A DNA stretch of 64,000 nt from Rhodospirillales bacterium (GCA_016185145.1 JACPOB010000029.1:30058-94057); one strand, 5' to 3'. Shown: positions 10,586 to 20,218, counted from the first letter of the stretch. Program-made: numbers and translations. The notes: generated by a model not told the origin, from the letters alone.

Positions 10586-13411
10586 TCAGGCGTGCGGCTG
10601 CGCCAGCAGCGGTGCCTGGTTCGTGGTGGCGTCCGACATCGGTGCGCTGCCCGGGCCCTGACCGGCGGGAGCGAAGGTCGAGGCCATGAACTGGTTGAGC
10701 AGCGCGGACTGGATCACGACGTTGTTGCCCGGCCCGCCGTCGAGCACGTCCTGCCCACCGCTGCCGATCAGTACGTCGTCGCCGTTGCCGCCCAGCAGGG
10801 TGTCGTTGCCGGCGCTGCCGACCAGGACGTCGTCGCCATCGCCGCCGTTGGCGGTGAGCAGCATGCCGAGCGGGAAGCCGTTCGCCGTGATGACGTCATC
10901 GCCGCCGAGCCCGTTGATCACCAGCCGGTCGCCGGCCTCGAAGCCGGTGATGGTCACGTCCTCGCCAAGGCCGCTCACCGTGATCACGCCGTTGTTGTTG
11001 GTGACGGTGATCACATCGTCGCCGTTGGTCGCGTTGAGGACAACCGTGTCCGCGGCGTTGTCCGCGCCGCCGAGGTCGATCTTGACCTTGGCGACGTCGG
11101 TTCCGGCCATGTCGTTGACCGTGATGGTGTCGGCGCCGCCCTTGCCCTGGACATCGATCGTTTCGACGTCGTTCAGGTCCATGGTGATGTTGGCGACATC
11201 GCGGGTCAGCTTGGCGCGGCCGCCGTTGGCCGAGATCTCGATGCGCTCGTTGATGTTGGCGCCGTTGAACAGCAGGGTGTCGCTACCCGCCTGCCCTTCC
11301 ACGATGTCGTTGGCGTCGCCCGGATTCCAGATGAAGGTATCGTCACCTGCGCCCATGAAGGCGACATCATTGCCCTGGCCGCCGGTGACGACGTCGTTGC
11401 CCTTGCTGCCGGTGATGGTGTCGTTGCCGCCGCCGCCATTGAGGGTGAGCTGGACCTTGCCGGCATTGAGGCCGGAGGCGTTGATGACGTCGTCGCCGAG
11501 GCCGCCGTTGACGACCAACGAGTCGTTGGCGCCCTCGGCGCCGGCAATCGTCACCTTTGCGGCGAGGCCGTTGACCACCACCGAGGAGCCGCTGCCGGCG
11601 ACGGTGATCGAATCCGCGCCCGCGGTACCGTTGACGGTGACGGTGTCCGCGGCGCCATCGCCCTGCCCGCTGCCCGCCGTCGCCGACAGATCGAGGTTGA
11701 CCTGCTTGACGTCGGTACCGCTGAGATCGTTGACGGTGATGGTGTCGGCGCCGCCCAGCGCATCGAACTGGATGTTCTCCACGTCATCCATGTCCATCGT
11801 GATGGCGGCGACGTCGCGGGTGAAGCGACTGCGGCCGCCATTGGCCGAGATGTCGATGCGTTCCGCGACATTGGCGCCGTTGAACAACAGCGTGTCGGTG
11901 CCGGCCTGGCCTTCGACGACGTCGCTGCCGTCGCCCGGGTTCCAGATGAACGTGTCGTTGCCGGCGCCGAGCAGGGCCACGTCGTCGCCACGGCCGCCGG
12001 TCACCGTATCGTTGCCGTCGCCGCCCACGATCATGTCGGCGCCCTGGCTGCCGATCACCGTGTCGTTGCCCGCGCCGGCGTCGATGGTGAGGCCGATCAC
12101 GCCGGCCGCGAGCGTGGAGGCGTTGATCGTATCGTTGCCGTTGCCCGCGTTGACGACGAGCCGGTCGCCCGCCTCCGCATGATCGACGGTGACCATAGCC
12201 GGCAGGCCGCTCACCGTGACCTTGCTGCCCACGGCGGTGACATTGATCTGGTCCGCGCCGTTGGTGCCGGTGACGACCACCTGGTCGGCAGCGCCGTCGC
12301 CCTGCGTGCCGCCGATCGTGCCTGCCAGGTCGATGTCGACCTGCTTGACGTCCGTGCCGGCGAGATTGTCGACCGTCACCTTGTCGGCGCCGCCCAGCGC
12401 ATTGAACCGGATGGTTTCGAGGTCGTTCAGGTCCATGGTGACGGTGGCGACGTCGCGCGTGAAGCGCGTACGCCCGCCATTGGCCGAGATGCCGATGGTC
12501 TCGGCGATGTTGGAGCCGTTGAAGACCATCGTGTCGTTGCCGGCCTGGCCTTCGACCACGTCGCTGCCGTCACCCGGATCCCACTGGAACACGTCGTCGC
12601 CGGCGCCCAGGAAGATCGTGTCGTTGCCCTGCTGGCCGTCGATGAAGTCGTTGCCGTCGCCGCCCAGCAGGGTATCGTTGCCGTTGCTGCCGAGGATGGT
12701 GTCGTTGCCGGCGCCGCCGTCGACCGTGAGGCTGATCAGGGCGGCGAGGTTGCCGGTCGCGAAAAAGTGATCGTCGCCGCCGTTCATGTTGACGACGAGC
12801 TTTTCGGTCGTGCCGATGTCGATGGAGAACGGCGCCGGATCGAGGCGATCGAAGCGCACGCGGGCGCCGTTGGCGGTGACGGTGAAGTTCTCGGCGCCGT
12901 TGCCGCCGTTGACCTCGGCTGTGTCGGTGCCGTCGCCGCCCTCCATGAGGTCGCTATCGTCGCCCGGGTTCCAGATCATGCGGTCGTTGCCGCCTTCGCC
13001 GAACATCTGGTCGTCGCCGTCGCCGCCGGTCAGCGTGTCGTTGCCGGCGCCGCCGAACAGCAGGTCGTTGCCGCCCTTGCCCAGCAGGACGTCGTTGCCG
13101 GCCTGGCCGAAGAGCAGATCGTTGCCGGAGCCGCCCGTCATCGTGTCGTTGCCGGCGCCGCCGAAGAGCTGGGCGGCCGGCAGCGCTCCGTTGCTCTCGT
13201 CGAGGGTGATGGTGTCGTTGCCGGCCTGGCCGAACACCTGAATCAGCGTCGTGTTGGCGACCGTCGCCTGACCACCAAGCACGGGCACCGCGCCGCCGTT
13301 GACGAGGATCGCTCCGGCAGCATTGCGGCTGATCGTGATCTGATCGTCGAGGGAGTCGCCGAGCACGGACAACAGGCCGGAGCCGGGAATGAAGGTGGCC
13401 TTGATCGCCAT
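10586..13411 (-). CDS. RTX calcium-binding repeat protein, likely type I secretion cargo
   Basis: This 941-residue acidic protein has no N-terminal signal peptide. Nonapeptide repeats of the GGxGNDxLx type occur at about residues 63-140, 233-270, 445-485, 655-690 and 860-905; these fold into calcium-binding beta rolls after secretion. Between them are homologous modules marked by WxPGD at Trp147, Trp277, Trp490 and Trp695, each followed by VEGQAG, a FNG.N.AE.I segment and ISANGGR...RDVA. Co-location with exporter and adaptor on the same strand supports secretion from the C-terminus. No protease, lipase or haemolysin domain is visible, so it may be structural or adhesive. AAAGGA precedes the ATG. 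Confidence 0.92.
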   Translation of the reverse strand: MAIKATFIPGSGLLSVLGDSLDDQITISRNAAGAILVNGGAVPVLGGQATVANTTLIQVFGQAGNDTITLDESNGALPAAQLFGGAGNDTMTGGSGNDLLFGQAGNDVLLGKGGNDLLFGGAGNDTLTGGDGDDQMFGEGGNDRMIWNPGDDSDLMEGGDGTDTAEVNGGNGAENFTVTANGARVRFDRLDPAPFSIDIGTTEKLVVNMNGGDDHFFATGNLAALISLTVDGGAGNDTILGSNGNDTLLGGDGNDFIDGQQGNDTIFLGAGDDVFQWDPGDGSDVVEGQAGNDTMVFNGSNIAETIGISANGGRTRFTRDVATVTMDLNDLETIRFNALGGADKVTVDNLAGTDVKQVDIDLAGTIGGTQGDGAADQVVVTGTNGADQINVTAVGSKVTVSGLPAMVTVDHAEAGDRLVVNAGNGNDTINASTLAAGVIGLTIDAGAGNDTVIGSQGADMIVGGDGNDTVTGGRGDDVALLGAGNDTFIWNPGDGSDVVEGQAGTDTLLFNGANVAERIDISANGGRSRFTRDVAAITMDMDDVENIQFDALGGADTITVNDLSGTDVKQVNLDLSATAGSGQGDGAADTVTVNGTAGADSITVAGSGSSVVVNGLAAKVTIAGAEGANDSLVVNGGLGDDVINASGLNAGKVQLTLNGGGGNDTITGSKGNDVVTGGQGNDVAFMGAGDDTFIWNPGDANDIVEGQAGSDTLLFNGANINERIEISANGGRAKLTRDVANITMDLNDVETIDVQGKGGADTITVNDMAGTDVAKVKIDLGGADNAADTVVLNATNGDDVITVTNNNGVITVSGLGEDVTITGFEAGDRLVINGLGGDDVITANGFPLGMLLTANGGDGDDVLVGSAGNDTLLGGNGDDVLIGSGGQDVLDGGPGNNVVIQSALLNQFMASTFAPAGQGPGSAPMSDATTNQAPLLAQPHA

Positions 13412-13714
13412 GGTGCACGTCCTTTCAGTGTCTTTGCCGCAGCGCTGAAGAAAACAACTCGTGGGAAGAAGCGCAGCAGCCTGGACGCGTATGGATAACG
13501 GCAGATCGTGTGGCAGACTTGAAGCCGCACTGCGGATGTCATTGATTTTTTCTGGAGATGTCTAAACTTTGACGCGTGTACTGCGCGCGAAGTTCTGCTA
13601 CCCGCCCGGTGCGAAAACGCCACACTTGAATCGGAAATGCAGCGGGCGCGCTGCTTGCCACGACATCGTCGTTTTCGCGCGAACAATGTTGGGCACACGT
13701 CGGGGGCTTCGCTG
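13412..13714. promoter_or_regulatory. Divergent intergenic region between RTX operon and its presumed regulator
   Basis: These 303 bp separate the RTX gene (minus) from the winged-helix regulator (plus). The middle is AT-richer than its surroundings. On the plus strand, TTGATT (13542-13547) and TAAACT (13563-13568) are a weak promoter-like pair with a short 15-bp spacer. No clear operator was recognised. Small open frames here have no supporting composition. Confidence 0.35.
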
Positions 13715-15286
13715 GTGCAATTTGTCTTTGCCGAACACACGCTCGACACCGACCGGCGGGAGTTGCGCCGCGGCGCCGACGCCGTCGCCGTCGAGCCGCA
13801 GGTGCTCGATCTGCTGATCTGTCTCGTAGAGAATCGCAACCGCGTCGTCACGAAGGACGATCTCATCGCCTCGGTGTGGGGCGGCCGGATCGTGTCGGAT
13901 GCGACCCTGACCAGCCGGATCTACGCCGCGCGCAAGGCGGTCGGCGACAGCGGACAGGGCCAGAGGCTCATTCGCACCGTCTCGCGCAAGGGACTGCGCT
14001 TCATCGGCGACGTGCGCACACAGCCGCAGCCCGCCGAACCGCGGCCCGTCGCCGATACGGACGACCTTCGCCGGAGCCTTCAACCGGTGCTGCCGTTGCC
14101 GGAGCGCCCGGCCATTGCCGTGCTGCCCTTCGACAACATGTCCGGCGAATCCCAACAGGAATATTTCTCCGACGGGATCAGCGAGGACATCATCACGGCG
14201 CTGTCCAAGCTGCGCTGGTTCTTCGTGGCGGCGCGCAATTCCTCGTTCATCTACAAGGGCAAGGCCGTCAACATCAAACAGGTCGGCCAGGAGCTCGGCG
14301 TCAACTACGTCGTCGAGGGCAGCGTGCGCAAGCTCGGCGACCGCGTGCGCATCACCGCGCAGCTCAACGACGTGACTACCGGCAGCCACATCTGGGCCGA
14401 ACGCTACGACCGCAACCTGGCCGACGTGTTCGCCGTCCAGGACGAGATCACCGAGGCGATCGTCGCTGCGGTCGAGCCGCAGATCTACGCCGCGGAGAAC
14501 TTCCGGGCGCGGCGCAAGCCGCCCGACCGGCTGGACGCCTGGGAACTCGTGATGCGGGCCCTGTCGCACTACTGGCGGGTGACGCGCCAGGACAATCTCA
14601 TCGCGCAGGAGCTGCTCGAGAAGGCGGTCGCCATCGATCCGAACTACGGCCAGGCGCTGGGACTGCTCGCCACCAGCCACACGTTCAGCGTCCATATGGG
14701 CTGGGCGGACAAGGCGATCGTGGCGCCGATCGCCGAGCGTGTCGCGTTGGCGGCGATCAAGGCCGACGCCGAGGATCCCTGGGCACACCATGCGCTCGGC
14801 TGCACCCATCTGTTCGCGCGGCGCTTCGACGACGCCGTGGCCGAGTTCGAGCTGGCGCTGCGGCTCAACCCGAACTTCTCGTTGGCGCAGTGCTACTTCT
14901 GCGTCTCGCTGGCCTATAGCGGCCGCTGGCAGGAGGCCGAGGAGGCCGCCGCCCGGGCGCTGCGGTTCAGCCCACGCGATCCCCTGTCGGCGCTCTATCA
15001 CGGCGCCGCCTCGTACGCCCAGTTCGTCGGCCGCAACTACGACAACGCCATGCAGGCGGCGCGCGAATCGATCCGCCTGCGCGGCGATTTCGCCGGCGCC
15101 CACCGCGTGCTGGTCGCCGCGGCCGGCATGGCCGGACAGACCGCTGTTGCGGCTGCCGCCCTGCAGGAGCTGCGGCGCGTCCAGCCCGACGTTTCGCTCG
15201 AGTGGATCGCGACCGCCATGCCGATCAGGCTCGACGCCGACCGCGAGCACTATCTGGAAGGATTTCGCCGCGCCGGGCTCAGCTAG
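13715..15286 (+). CDS. Winged-helix (CadC/OmpR-type) regulator with TolB-like and TPR domains
   Basis: From the GTG at 13715 (GGGGG just upstream) the product is 523 residues; the open frame extends to 13637 but that extension is Arg-rich and non-conserved in look. Residues about 1-95 form an OmpR/CadC-type winged helix (LDTDRRELRRG, VEPQVLDLLICLVENRNRVVTKDDLIASVWGG...). Residues about 125-245 are a TolB-like amino-terminal domain (AIAVLPFDNMSG, EYFSDGISEDIITALSKL, ARNSSF.YKGKAV). The rest is TPR repeats. No membrane helix is obvious. Proteins of this design are transcription regulators with unknown ligands. Its divergent position suggests control of the RTX/T1SS operon. The same TolB/TPR back end recurs at 54248-55996. 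Confidence 0.82.
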   Translation: MQFVFAEHTLDTDRRELRRGADAVAVEPQVLDLLICLVENRNRVVTKDDLIASVWGGRIVSDATLTSRIYAARKAVGDSGQGQRLIRTVSRKGLRFIGDVRTQPQPAEPRPVADTDDLRRSLQPVLPLPERPAIAVLPFDNMSGESQQEYFSDGISEDIITALSKLRWFFVAARNSSFIYKGKAVNIKQVGQELGVNYVVEGSVRKLGDRVRITAQLNDVTTGSHIWAERYDRNLADVFAVQDEITEAIVAAVEPQIYAAENFRARRKPPDRLDAWELVMRALSHYWRVTRQDNLIAQELLEKAVAIDPNYGQALGLLATSHTFSVHMGWADKAIVAPIAERVALAAIKADAEDPWAHHALGCTHLFARRFDDAVAEFELALRLNPNFSLAQCYFCVSLAYSGRWQEAEEAAARALRFSPRDPLSALYHGAASYAQFVGRNYDNAMQAARESIRLRGDFAGAHRVLVAAAGMAGQTAVAAAALQELRRVQPDVSLEWIATAMPIRLDADREHYLEGFRRAGLS

Positions 15287-15318
15287 TACCGGGAATCACA
15301 GGCGCCTGATACGGCCAC

Positions 15319-15389
15319 GCTGTCATCCCGAGCGCAGCGAGGGACCTTTCCTGCGGCGCCAAAGGCCCCTCGCTACGCTCGGGGTGACA
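15319..15389. repeat. Palindromic repeat, GTCATCCCGAGC family
   Basis: CTGTCATCCCGAGCGCAGCG faces CGCTACGCTCGGGGTGACAG across a GGCGCC-containing middle. It lies between the convergent ends of the TPR regulator and the agmatinase-family gene, and so could serve as a shared terminator. Confidence 0.8.
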
Positions 15390-15420
15390 GCCGCGACTCA
15401 CCAACCAACGACAGTCGGTA

Positions 15421-16410
15421 TTAGAGCCGTCCCTTGCGCCTCGCCACCGCCTCGGAGAGCAGGCAGAGGATCTCCCACATCATGGTGACGCCGACGAGCG
15501 CGGTGTTGCCGCTCATGTCGAAGGGCGGCGAGACTTCGACGACGTCGCCGCCGACCAGGTCGAGCCCGCGCAGGCCGCGCAGCATGCGCTGCGCCTCGTG
15601 CGGGGTGTAGCCGCCGATCTCGGGCGTGCCGGTGCCCGGCGCATAGGCCGGATCGAGGCCGTCGACGTCGAAGCTGACATAGGTCGGGCCGTCACCGACG
15701 ACGCGGCGGGCCTCGGCGATCACCTTCTCCACCCCGAGGTCGAAATATTCCTCGATGGTGATCACGCGCATGCCCTGCTCGACCGCCCACATGTTGTCGT
15801 CGCGCTTGTAGAGCGAGCCACGGATGCCGATCTGGACCACGCGCTTGGGATCGAGCAGGCCCTCCTCGACGGCGCGGCGGAACGGCGTGCCATGGGTGTA
15901 CTTGTAGCCGCCGAAATAGGTGTCCCAGGTGTCGCTGTGGGCGTCGAAATGGACCATGCCGAGCGGCGGCAGGTTCTTACGGATGCCGCGCATGATGGGC
16001 AGCGTGATCAGGTGGTCGCCGCCGGCCGACAGCGGCACCGCCCCGGCCTGGTGCAGCTTGGCGTAGAACGCCTCGATGCGCTCCAGCGAATCGTCGAGGC
16101 CCGCCGGATTGACCGGCGCGTCGCCGAGGTCGCCGCATTTGGCAAGTTCGTAGGGCGCCACGCCGGTGACATGGTGCACGCGGCGCATCATTGTCGAGAG
16201 GTCGCGCATCTGCCGCGGGCCGTGGCGGGCGCCCGGGCGGTTGGTCGTGCCGCCGTCCCAGGGCACGCCGACCATGCCGATCTCGACCTCTGCGGGGTCG
16301 CGAAACAGCGGCAGGCGCATGAAGGTGGCGACGTCGCCGAAGCGCGGCACCACCGTGCCGGAGACCGGCTGCGGGAAGGCAGGCTTGGAAGGGTGCGAAG
16401 CGTCGTTCAT
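15421..16410 (-). CDS. Agmatinase/arginase family ureohydrolase
   Basis: This 329-residue protein carries the three dimanganese signatures of ureohydrolases: GGDHLITLP, HFDAHSDTWD and SFDVDGLDPAYAPGTGTPE. The family hydrolyses guanidino compounds (agmatine, guanidinobutyrate, guanidinopropionate, arginine) to urea and an amine. Overall length and the N-terminal extension with GVPWDGGTTNRPGARHGP fit agmatinase/guanidinobutyrase rather than arginase. It is the last of three minus-strand genes after an FAD oxidoreductase and an aminotransferase, which suggests breakdown of a guanidino- or amino-acid-derived compound. A repeat copy separates it from the aminotransferase gene. Confidence 0.9.
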   Translation of the reverse strand: MNDASHPSKPAFPQPVSGTVVPRFGDVATFMRLPLFRDPAEVEIGMVGVPWDGGTTNRPGARHGPRQMRDLSTMMRRVHHVTGVAPYELAKCGDLGDAPVNPAGLDDSLERIEAFYAKLHQAGAVPLSAGGDHLITLPIMRGIRKNLPPLGMVHFDAHSDTWDTYFGGYKYTHGTPFRRAVEEGLLDPKRVVQIGIRGSLYKRDDNMWAVEQGMRVITIEEYFDLGVEKVIAEARRVVGDGPTYVSFDVDGLDPAYAPGTGTPEIGGYTPHEAQRMLRGLRGLDLVGGDVVEVSPPFDMSGNTALVGVTMMWEILCLLSEAVARRKGRL

Positions 16411-16418
16411 CTCTTTTC

Positions 16419-16457
16419 GTCATCCCGAGCGGAGCGAACCGAAGTCGAGGGATCTTG
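16419..16457. repeat. Half copy of the GTCATCCCGAGC repeat
   Basis: Only the left half is recognisable: GTCATCCCGAGCGGAGCG followed by GTCGAGGGATCTTG. It lies in the 84-bp gap between the aminotransferase stop and the agmatinase-family start. Confidence 0.7.
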
Positions 16458-16494
16458 TCTGCGACGGGCGCCCTCATGCCCGCCATATAGGCAC

Positions 16495-17832
16495 TTATTT
16501 CGCCTGCAAAAGAGCCTTTCTCGCGGTGACGAACTCCTCGACCGCCGCCACGAATCGGTCACCTTCAGCGTCGCCGATCATGATGTTGAGCGCCACGAAG
16601 CCGCGGCGGGCGATCCAGATGCCGGCCGCCATCATGTCGAAGAAGAACAGCTCCTTGGCGTCCTGGCTGCCCGAGGCGATATCGGCCGCGGTCCTGATGG
16701 GCCGCGACGTGGCATGCGCCGTCATCATCGAGCCGATGCCGGAGAACTGGAAGGCCACCTTCTCGCGCTGGCAGATGGCGTTCAGCCGTTGCCGGATCTT
16801 CTCGCCGCGATCGTTCAGCTCCTGGGCGGCGGCCGGCGTGTAGACCTCGCCGTAGCCCGCCGCGCCCGCCGCCATGGTGAGCGCGTTGTTGTTGAAGGTG
16901 CCGGCGTGCGGCAGGTGGTCGGGCTTGGTGGGATCGAACAGCTCCATGATGTCGCGCCGGCCGCCGAAGGCGCCGAACGACATGCCGCCGCCGATGTACT
17001 TGCCGAGCGTCGTCATGTCGGGGATGACGCCGGTCTTCTCCTGCAGGCCGCCCGGCGCCAGGCGCGAGGTCATGACCTCGTCGAAGATCATGGTGATGCC
17101 GTGCGACCTGGTCTCCTCGCGCACCATCCTGAGGAAGTCGAGGTCGCCCGGCAGGCAGCCGTGGCTGCCCTGCATGGGCTCGAGCAGGACGGCGAAGATC
17201 TCGCCGCCATGCTTGGAGAACAATGCCCGTGTGCCCTCGATGTCGTTGTAGGGCGCCACGATGTACTCGTAGGGCATGTTGACCGGGCTGCCGCCGCTCA
17301 CGAAGTAGAGCACGCCGCCGTGATAGCCGCCGTGGAACACCATGACCTTGGTGGCGGCGGTACGGCCCATGCGCTGGGCGTAGACGCGCGCGCCGGCCAG
17401 CGCCATGACGTTGCCCTCGGTACCCGAATTGGTGAAGCGCACCAGGTCGATCGAGGGCATGCGGTCGGCCACCAGCTTGGCGAGCTTCGCCTCGTTGGCG
17501 TTGCGGCCGCCGTAGTTCCAGCCGTGATTCAGCGCGCGGTCGATGGCGGCGCGGATCACCGGGTGGGAGTGGCCGTAGATGCCGGCGGTGTATTCGCCCA
17601 GCACGTCGATATATTCGTGGCCGTCGGCGTCCCACAGCCGGCAGCCTTCGCCGCGCACCACGGTGAGCGGGAACGGCGAATTGTGCAGCGTGGTGCGGGT
17701 GTTGCCGCCGGGCATGGCCTCGCAGGACTCCTGGTGGCGGGCGAAGCTCTTGGGATTGCGGGCGGCATAGGCCTGGCGCGCCTCGTCGAGGGCGGACTGC
17801 AGATCTGAATTGACCAAGGCGGTATCTGGCAC
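16495..17832 (-). CDS. Class III aminotransferase (glutamate-1-semialdehyde aminomutase-like)
   Basis: The GTG at 17832 gives about 445 residues. The open frame continues to 17934, but that extension reads through the palindromic repeat (SAAKDL-type translation), so the shorter start is preferred. Features include the PLP-binding Asp region IFDEVMTSRLAPGG, the Schiff-base Lys in TLGKYIGGGMSFGAFGG and the N-terminal substrate segment EAMPGGNTRT, as in glutamate-1-semialdehyde aminomutase and related enzymes. Because it sits between a D-amino-acid-oxidase-like gene and a ureohydrolase gene, a catabolic role in amino-group transfer is more likely than tetrapyrrole synthesis. Confidence 0.85.
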   Translation of the reverse strand: MPDTALVNSDLQSALDEARQAYAARNPKSFARHQESCEAMPGGNTRTTLHNSPFPLTVVRGEGCRLWDADGHEYIDVLGEYTAGIYGHSHPVIRAAIDRALNHGWNYGGRNANEAKLAKLVADRMPSIDLVRFTNSGTEGNVMALAGARVYAQRMGRTAATKVMVFHGGYHGGVLYFVSGGSPVNMPYEYIVAPYNDIEGTRALFSKHGGEIFAVLLEPMQGSHGCLPGDLDFLRMVREETRSHGITMIFDEVMTSRLAPGGLQEKTGVIPDMTTLGKYIGGGMSFGAFGGRRDIMELFDPTKPDHLPHAGTFNNNALTMAAGAAGYGEVYTPAAAQELNDRGEKIRQRLNAICQREKVAFQFSGIGSMMTAHATSRPIRTAADIASGSQDAKELFFFDMMAAGIWIARRGFVALNIMIGDAEGDRFVAAVEEFVTARKALLQAK

Positions 17833-17847
17833 GGCACTCTCCACTCT

Positions 17848-17923
17848 GTCGTCCTGAGCGAAGCGAAGGACCTCATCGCCGGTTGCCGCAGGCATGAGAT
17901 CCTTCGCTGCGCTCAGGATGACG
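17848..17923. repeat. Palindromic repeat, GTCNTCCTGAGCG variant
   Basis: CTGTCGTCCTGAGCGAAGCGAAGGA faces TCCTTCGCTGCGCTCAGGATGACGG (each given here in part). It fills the gap between the FAD oxidoreductase stop at 17931 and the aminotransferase start, and creates the spurious N-terminal extension of the aminotransferase frame. Confidence 0.8.
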
Positions 17924-17930
17924 GAGAGTA

Positions 17931-19082
17931 TCACACCACGTTCAGCTCCCGGATAGGCTTGCCTGCGGATATCCGCTCATAACCGAACGGCGAAAGATCG
18001 AGCGTGCGATAGCTGCCATGCACGATCAGCTCGGCAACGGCGCGGCCGACGGCCGGCGACTGCTGGATGCCGTGGCCCGAGAAGCCGGTGGCGAAGATCA
18101 GGCTCTCGATCGCGGGATGGCGGCCGACGATGCCGTTCTGGTCGAAGGTGTTGTACTCGTAGTAGCCCGCCCAGGAATTCACGACCTTGGCCGCCTCGAA
18201 GGCCGGCACGCGGCTGGCCAGCGTCGGCCACACCATGTCGTCCCATTCCTGGTGCTGGACTTCGAGCGGCGCGGTCGGCGGGTCGTTGCCCTCAGCAGGC
18301 GTCGTGCCGCCGATGTAGAAGCGGCCCTCGGGACGGAACCAGGTGCCCGAGGGATCGATGGTGAGCGGCGTCAGGCCCGGCGGCTCACGCACATCGAACA
18401 CGAACACCGAGCGGCGGCGCGGCTCGACCGGAAGGGCGATGCCGGCGGTGGCGGCGACCTCGCCCGACCACGGGCCGGCGGCCAGCACGACCGTCCTTGC
18501 CTCGATCGTGGCGCCCGAGCGTAGGGTGACAGCGTTGGGCGCCAGCTTCACGACCTCGTCGGCGACATACTGGACGCCAAGCTCGCGCGCCTTGCGGCGG
18601 AACGCCTGCATCAGCGCCGGACCGTCGAACCAGCCTTCGTTGGCGACGCCATGCGAGGCGCGCCGGATGCCCTCGTCCGATATCCAGGGAAAGCGGCCGC
18701 GCAAGGCCGCAGGATCGAGCAGCTCGACCGCGCAGCCTTCGGCTTTCTGGATGGCATGGTTGGCCCGCAGCACCGCCTCGCCGGCATCGCTCGCCAGGAA
18801 GAGATAGCCGGGTTCCTTCAATCCCAGATCGACGCCCAGGAGCTTGGAGGCCTGGCGCAGGAAGCCGATGCCGTAGCGCGATAGATGGATGTTGAGGGGC
18901 GTGGAGAACTGCTGGCGGATCGAGCTCGCCGACAACGCCGACGAGGCGCGGGCGTAGGTCGAGTCGCGCTCGATCACCATCACTTCGCCGGAGAAATTGG
19001 GATCACCCGACAGATGATAGGCAATGGACGATCCAATGACGCCACCACCAATGATTGCAATCCTACAACTTAATTTAGACAT
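17931..19082 (-). CDS. FAD-dependent oxidoreductase, D-amino acid oxidase/sarcosine oxidase family
   Basis: This 383-residue protein opens with an FAD Rossmann motif, IAIIGGGVIGSSIAYHL (residues 8-24), and has the second family landmark TVVLAAGPWSGEVAA around residue 205 and the C-terminal GFSGHGIQQSPAVGR segment that contacts the flavin. These are the hallmarks of the DAO fold (sarcosine, glycine, D-amino acid oxidases). It should oxidise an amine with FAD in the cytoplasm. It is the first gene of a three-gene minus-strand set with the aminotransferase and ureohydrolase. Substrate unknown. Confidence 0.88.
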   Translation of the reverse strand: MSKLSCRIAIIGGGVIGSSIAYHLSGDPNFSGEVMVIERDSTYARASSALSASSIRQQFSTPLNIHLSRYGIGFLRQASKLLGVDLGLKEPGYLFLASDAGEAVLRANHAIQKAEGCAVELLDPAALRGRFPWISDEGIRRASHGVANEGWFDGPALMQAFRRKARELGVQYVADEVVKLAPNAVTLRSGATIEARTVVLAAGPWSGEVAATAGIALPVEPRRRSVFVFDVREPPGLTPLTIDPSGTWFRPEGRFYIGGTTPAEGNDPPTAPLEVQHQEWDDMVWPTLASRVPAFEAAKVVNSWAGYYEYNTFDQNGIVGRHPAIESLIFATGFSGHGIQQSPAVGRAVAELIVHGSYRTLDLSPFGYERISAGKPIRELNVV

Positions 19083-19109
19083 ACTAATATTTCATGCAAT
19101 CCAGACTAC

Positions 19110-19823
19110 ATGCACGAGAGCTCTCCCATGACTGTCTCCAGCAAGGAAGCAAACCGGATGGATGCCGGACGTCAAGTCTGGAACTCCCTCGAGATCTGCA
19201 AGCTGATCGCGACAATCATGACGCCTTTGATGGTCTTTGTCTTGGGTTGCCTGATCTGGAACAACCAACGGGAGATCATACAGCGCTGGGAGGCCGACCA
19301 GGTCGAGCAACGTCGACTGGGCGATGCCGCTTCACGGGAACGCGAACGGATCCGCGAGTTTCGCCTTCTGATCTATAAAGAAGCCGCGCCAATGCTCGAT
19401 GAGATTCTCAGCTATCACTTCTACGTCGGGCGCTGGAAAGAGCATTCTCCGTTGGACATCATCGAGAAGAAGCGACAGCTCGATTCACTGATGTATTCGA
19501 ACATCGCCTTGTTCACGCCGGCATTCTTCGATTCCTATCGGGCATTCATGCGCCAGGCTTTTCGCGCAGCCGGCAATCATTTCGGCGAGTCCAGAATACG
19601 GACCCAGGCCCAATGCCGCCGACCGCACATAAACCAGGACACCGAGCGCTGGATTGCCCACTTCACCCACGAGGACACTCGGCGCGACCTATGCCTTGCC
19701 TATGCGAACCTGCTCGGCCGGTTATCCGAGGAGCTCTTGCTGCAATCGATCAGGATGCCGAACCAAACCGACGCCGAAAAATTATCTCTCTGCCCACCAA
19801 TTTACGACTCGGAAAGGTGCTGA
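19110..19823 (+). CDS. Hypothetical single-pass membrane protein
   Basis: This frame gives 237 residues from ATG 19110 (or slightly less from the in-frame ATG at 19128). One strong membrane segment lies near residues 32-49 (ATIMTPLMVFVLGCLIW), followed by a charged helix (REIIQRWEADQVEQRR..) and a helical cytoplasmic or periplasmic domain. I do not recognise a family. Base composition is less GC-rich than the flanking enzymes, as is that of the toxin-antitoxin pair just downstream, which suggests that both arrived together. Confidence 0.55.
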   Translation: MHESSPMTVSSKEANRMDAGRQVWNSLEICKLIATIMTPLMVFVLGCLIWNNQREIIQRWEADQVEQRRLGDAASRERERIREFRLLIYKEAAPMLDEILSYHFYVGRWKEHSPLDIIEKKRQLDSLMYSNIALFTPAFFDSYRAFMRQAFRAAGNHFGESRIRTQAQCRRPHINQDTERWIAHFTHEDTRRDLCLAYANLLGRLSEELLLQSIRMPNQTDAEKLSLCPPIYDSERC

Positions 19824-19849
19824 CGTTTGCCGGCATCACATCTTGCAAT

Positions 19850-19867
19850 TATATCAGTTCTGATATA
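19850..19867. promoter_or_regulatory. Inverted-repeat operator candidate upstream of the TA pair
   Basis: TATATCAG and CTGATATA are exact inverted arms with a 2-base spacer, 27 bp before the toxin ATG. TTGCAA (19843-19848) and TATAGA (19864-19869) could be -35 and -10, with the repeat covering the -10. Autorepression by the antitoxin is the usual arrangement for such modules and is inferred here. Confidence 0.55.
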
Positions 19868-19893
19868 GACAAAAAGAGACTGGACCACGCTCG

Positions 19894-20208
19894 ATGAAGC
19901 CTGTCGTCTTTCTGGGAGATTCTCTCGACAGGATTCGAGGATTTCCGGAGCGAGCCCGACACCGAGCGGGTGTTGAATTGCGGCAGGTGCAACATGGATT
20001 TGATCCGTCAGATTGGAAGCCGATGAAAAGCATCGGCAAGAGCGTGCGTGAGATTCGAATACGCGATGAGGCGGGCGCCTTTCGGGTGCTTTACGTCGCC
20101 AACATTGCCGAAGTGGTCTACGTCCTTCACGCGTTTCAGAAGAAGACCCGTGCGACCTCCAAGCGGGACTTGAGCCTAGGACTGCTCCGATTTCGCCTAT
20201 TGCGATGA
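19894..20208 (+). CDS. HigB/Gp49-like type II toxin (RelE superfamily)
   Basis: This 104-residue protein begins MKPVVFLGDSLDRIRGFPE and has the phage Gp49/HigB pattern: VREIRIRDEAGAFRVLYVA in the centre and VVYVLHAFQKKT near the C-terminus. Members are ribosome-dependent mRNA interferases. The gene precedes its antitoxin by 10 bp, the reverse order typical of HigBA-type modules. An 18-bp inverted repeat lies upstream. Lower GC content than the neighbourhood suggests horizontal transfer. Confidence 0.88.
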   Translation: MKPVVFLGDSLDRIRGFPERARHRAGVELRQVQHGFDPSDWKPMKSIGKSVREIRIRDEAGAFRVLYVANIAEVVYVLHAFQKKTRATSKRDLSLGLLRFRLLR

Positions 20209-20218
20209 GATAGAAAGC

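Noticed and set aside
10686..13241. Regular short repeats in DNA suggesting CRISPR or minisatellite
   Set aside because: The periodicity of about 27 bases is that of RTX nonapeptide codons on the minus strand. There are no constant repeats with unique spacers.
15421..16410. Arginase of the urea cycle
   Set aside because: Length and N-terminal pattern fit the agmatinase/guanidinobutyrase branch, and the context is catabolic.
17833..17934. Longer N-terminus of the aminotransferase
   Set aside because: These codons are translated from the palindromic repeat (SAAKDL-type). The GTG at 17832 starts just before the conserved part.
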